A stretch of 64,000 bases of DNA from JAQVIJ01 sp041287365 (GTDB lineage Bacteria; Desulfobacterota; Dissulfuribacteria; Dissulfuribacterales; DYLC01): assembly GCA_041287365.1 (NCBI GenBank), contig JBEULL010000017.1:1-64000 (forward strand). Reading direction: 5' to 3'. Of this stretch, positions 61,686-64,000 are shown one piece after another (the stretch's first letter is position 1; each line of letters opens with the position of its first letter). Below the pieces are notes generated by a model. That model was not told the origin of the DNA and searched no databases. It saw only the letters and a program-made list of their open reading frames with translations. The translations under genes were made by a program, and so were the position numbers.

Positions 61686-64000
61686 ATGAGAATCACTGAA
61701 ATCTATCTCAAACGGCCATATCTCATTACATCGCTCATCTTTCTTTTGTCTGCCATAGGGTTTATCGGGTTTAGGCACATGCCCATAAATCTGTTTCCTG
61801 ACAGTGATTATCCCCAGATAGCCGTGGTGGTGTTTTATTCAGGTGCATCAGCTCGAGATGTGGAGGATCAAGTCACAAGGCTGGTAGAAAAGGAGGTCAG
61901 CACCATTGATCAAGTGCGCAAGGTCTTTTCCTCCACCAAGGACGAGATAACCGCCATTACAGCGGAATTTGAATATGCCAAGGGTTTGGAGGCAGCTGCT
62001 ACCGACGTATCCAATGCCTTAAAAAAGGTCGAGGGTCAGCTTCCCAAGGATATTAGACCACCTCAAATCTTTAAGATTAGCAAGGCGACTCAGCCGGATC
62101 TCATTTTGGCGGTGAGGCCTAAAGAAGGCTCACCTTATGACCTGCCGCGCGTTCGGCAGCTGGCGGATAACGAACTTAAGGAAGATCTGCTGCGTATTTC
62201 AGAGGTGGCCAATGTGGAGGTGTTCGGTGGCTATAATCCAGAGCTGATCATTGCCATAGACGCAAACAAACTCAACACCTATGGTATCAACCTCACTCAA
62301 GTGCTCACAGCAGTTGCCAGCCAAAACCTGAACATTCCCAATGGCTATGTGATTAAGGCAGAAAATCAGTTTATTTTAAAGACTCAAGGGGAGCTTGCTC
62401 GCAAGAATGAGGCAGAAGATATGGTCATAGCCCATGTGAATTCAGGGGATGTGCATCTAAGAGATGTGGCAATGGTTCAGACAGGCTATCAGGAGCGGCA
62501 GTCCCTGTATCATGGAAATGGCAAACCCGCCATAGGAGTCAGCATTCTTCGCAGCCACTCGGGTCATGATATCGACACCATAGAGGCAGTGGAAAAGGCT
62601 TTGCCTGCGCTTAAGGCCAAGTACTCCATGCTGGAGTTCGAGATAGCGGATACACAAAAAGAGCTCATCGAAAAGAGCGTAAACAACATGATAGACGCGC
62701 TGAGAGACGCCATTGTCATGACGGTTTTGGTGATCTTTCTGTTTTTGGCGGATGTGCGTGGAATGCTTTTGGCCGCCATCTCCATTCCCTTTACCTATCT
62801 TTTGACCTTTGCCATCATGTATATGCTGGGTATGGAGTTCAACATGGTCACTCTCACCGGCATCATTTTGGCCGTGGGTATGCTGTTGGATGATGCCATA
62901 GTGGTGTTGGAAAACATCGAGCGTAGATACCATCAAAACAAGGAAGATTTGAAAAGCGCTGTATTTGGTGGCACTGATGAGGTGATGCTTGCCATCTTCT
63001 CCGGCACCTACGCCACTGTTATGGTGCTCTTGCCCATAATATTCATAGGCGGATTCGTGCAGACCATTTTGAGGCCGTTGTCCGTGACCTTGTGTCTGGC
63101 TTTAGGCGTATCATATGTGGTGTCTGTCACGGTTATTCCCCTTTTTGCCCCTCTGATTCTTCGGGCCGAGGCAAGAAAGAACCGTTTTGAACAGCTCGTT
63201 CAGCTTTTTGACAAATACTGTATCGGCCCCATTCGTGACTTCTTTGTGGCAAGTCTTAATGTGGCTCTGCGCCATCGTGCCATCTTTTTGATTCTGGCCA
63301 TCTTAGTGCTTGGAGTAAGTATGAGGCAAATGCCCCTTGTGGGCAGGGATTTGATGCCTCCCATGGATACAGGCATATTTAAGATAAACTTCGAGGCAGA
63401 TTCCAATACCTCTTTGGCCGAGACAGAGCGCATATTGAACCAGATGGAGGCCGTAATTGGCCGTCTGCCTGGAGTCCTGCGCATTTCAACTGTGGTGGGT
63501 TCTGAACCTGGAGTGATCAGCTTTGGAAGCGGCCGTATTCCTCAGCAGGGACAGATCACCGTGCATTTGGTGGATAGGTTTCATCGCAAGAAGACCCTGT
63601 GGCAGGTGGAGGACCAGCTGCGCAAGGAGTTTGCAGGCATTTTAGGACTTAAGTATGTGGATGTCTTTGATTATGGTGCTACAGCCCTTTCTTCCATCAA
63701 GGCCACAGTGGATATACTGATAAGCGGACCTGATGTGCAAGTGATAGACAAAATCGGAGAAGATGTTATGTCCAGACTGCAAGGCGTAAAGGGGTTGGAG
63801 AGCATCGCCAGAAGCTGGACATTGGACAAACGAGAGCTGGCCTTTAGTGTCAACATTGAAAAGGCGGCTATCTATGGTATGTCGCCTGTGACCATATCCC
63901 AGCAGGTGGCGGCAGCAGTGCGTGGGGGTGTGGTCTCGGTGTTTCGAGTGCCCGGTCAAGACGGCTATGGCATTCGTGTGCAGTATGACCCTCGATTTCG
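61686..64000 (+). CDS. RND-family efflux pump, truncated by window end
   Basis: The ATG at 61686 starts MRITEIYLKRPYLITSLIFLL; the frame is open to the end of the window (771 codons). LFPDSDYPQIAVVVFYSGASARDVEDQVTRLVEKEV and TGIILAVGMLLDDAIVVLENIERR, with its paired aspartates, are typical of AcrB-type proton-driven pumps. The latter motif belongs to the HAE1/multidrug group. The C-terminal part lies outside the window. Confidence 0.95.
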   Translation, partial: MRITEIYLKRPYLITSLIFLLSAIGFIGFRHMPINLFPDSDYPQIAVVVFYSGASARDVEDQVTRLVEKEVSTIDQVRKVFSSTKDEITAITAEFEYAKGLEAAATDVSNALKKVEGQLPKDIRPPQIFKISKATQPDLILAVRPKEGSPYDLPRVRQLADNELKEDLLRISEVANVEVFGGYNPELIIAIDANKLNTYGINLTQVLTAVASQNLNIPNGYVIKAENQFILKTQGELARKNEAEDMVIAHVNSGDVHLRDVAMVQTGYQERQSLYHGNGKPAIGVSILRSHSGHDIDTIEAVEKALPALKAKYSMLEFEIADTQKELIEKSVNNMIDALRDAIVMTVLVIFLFLADVRGMLLAAISIPFTYLLTFAIMYMLGMEFNMVTLTGIILAVGMLLDDAIVVLENIERRYHQNKEDLKSAVFGGTDEVMLAIFSGTYATVMVLLPIIFIGGFVQTILRPLSVTLCLALGVSYVVSVTVIPLFAPLILRAEARKNRFEQLVQLFDKYCIGPIRDFFVASLNVALRHRAIFLILAILVLGVSMRQMPLVGRDLMPPMDTGIFKINFEADSNTSLAETERILNQMEAVIGRLPGVLRISTVVGSEPGVISFGSGRIPQQGQITVHLVDRFHRKKTLWQVEDQLRKEFAGILGLKYVDVFDYGATALSSIKATVDILISGPDVQVIDKIGEDVMSRLQGVKGLESIARSWTLDKRELAFSVNIEKAAIYGMSPVTISQQVAAAVRGGVVSVFRVPGQDGYGIRVQYDPRF

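Overview
The window reads as chromosomal DNA of a strictly anaerobic member of the Desulfobacterota (former Deltaproteobacteria). The basis is the gene set: a four-subunit pyruvate:ferredoxin oxidoreductase, an 11-subunit complex I operon without the NADH module, several multiheme c-type cytochromes, a Tat-type ferredoxin, an oxygen-defence island (PerR, rubrerythrin, peroxiredoxin, desulfoferrodoxin, rubredoxin, flavodiiron protein), and sigma54-dependent regulators. The species cannot be fixed from the sequence.

Layout. 1-5.5 kb: a palindromic repeat, a small two-component pair, and a Mg2+ P-type ATPase coupled to a PTS EIIA-like protein, preceded by a possible structured leader. 5.5-9.2 kb: the porGDAB operon and two dispersed repeats. 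9.2-16.6 kb: pyrB-pyrC, an NtrC/PilR-type regulator with a membrane kinase, and on the minus strand a glutamine amidotransferase and a divergent DAHP synthase. 16.9-26 kb: the oxygen/peroxide-defence island, ending with a HEAT-like protein and a sigma54 activator that carries a degenerate phosphatase-fold domain. 26.4-36.8 kb: nuoABCDHIJKLMN. 37-38.4 kb: a Tat ferredoxin and a duplicated hexaheme cytochrome.

38.4-44.1 kb is the most unusual part. On the minus strand lie a double-cubane-type reductase and its ATPase activator, a tRNA with the body of tRNASec but a cysteine anticodon (GCA) and a U discriminator, a divergent SelB-like GTPase, a broken ferredoxin gene with an in-frame TGA, and a small gene interrupted at an A6 run. 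44.2-50 kb: an outer-membrane protein with a large exported protein, a duplicated DUF1566 protein and a decaheme cytochrome. 50-54.5 kb: a sigma54 activator, a HAD hydrolase, a nitroreductase, a lipoprotein and coaBC. 54.6-58.5 kb: a dead radical-SAM gene and an ars operon (arsR-acr3-thioredoxin-ccdA-CDF). 58.5-64 kb: a corrinoid-type Fe-S protein and an RND efflux system cut by the window end.

Together the genes suggest that reduced ferredoxin made from pyruvate may feed complex I and the periplasmic cytochromes, while the 17-26 kb island removes oxygen and peroxide. The tRNA/SelB-like pair is the best candidate for unusual biology: it resembles a minor cysteine tRNA class reported from delta-proteobacteria that mimics tRNASec, here directly linked to a SelB homologue that has lost several otherwise conserved residues.
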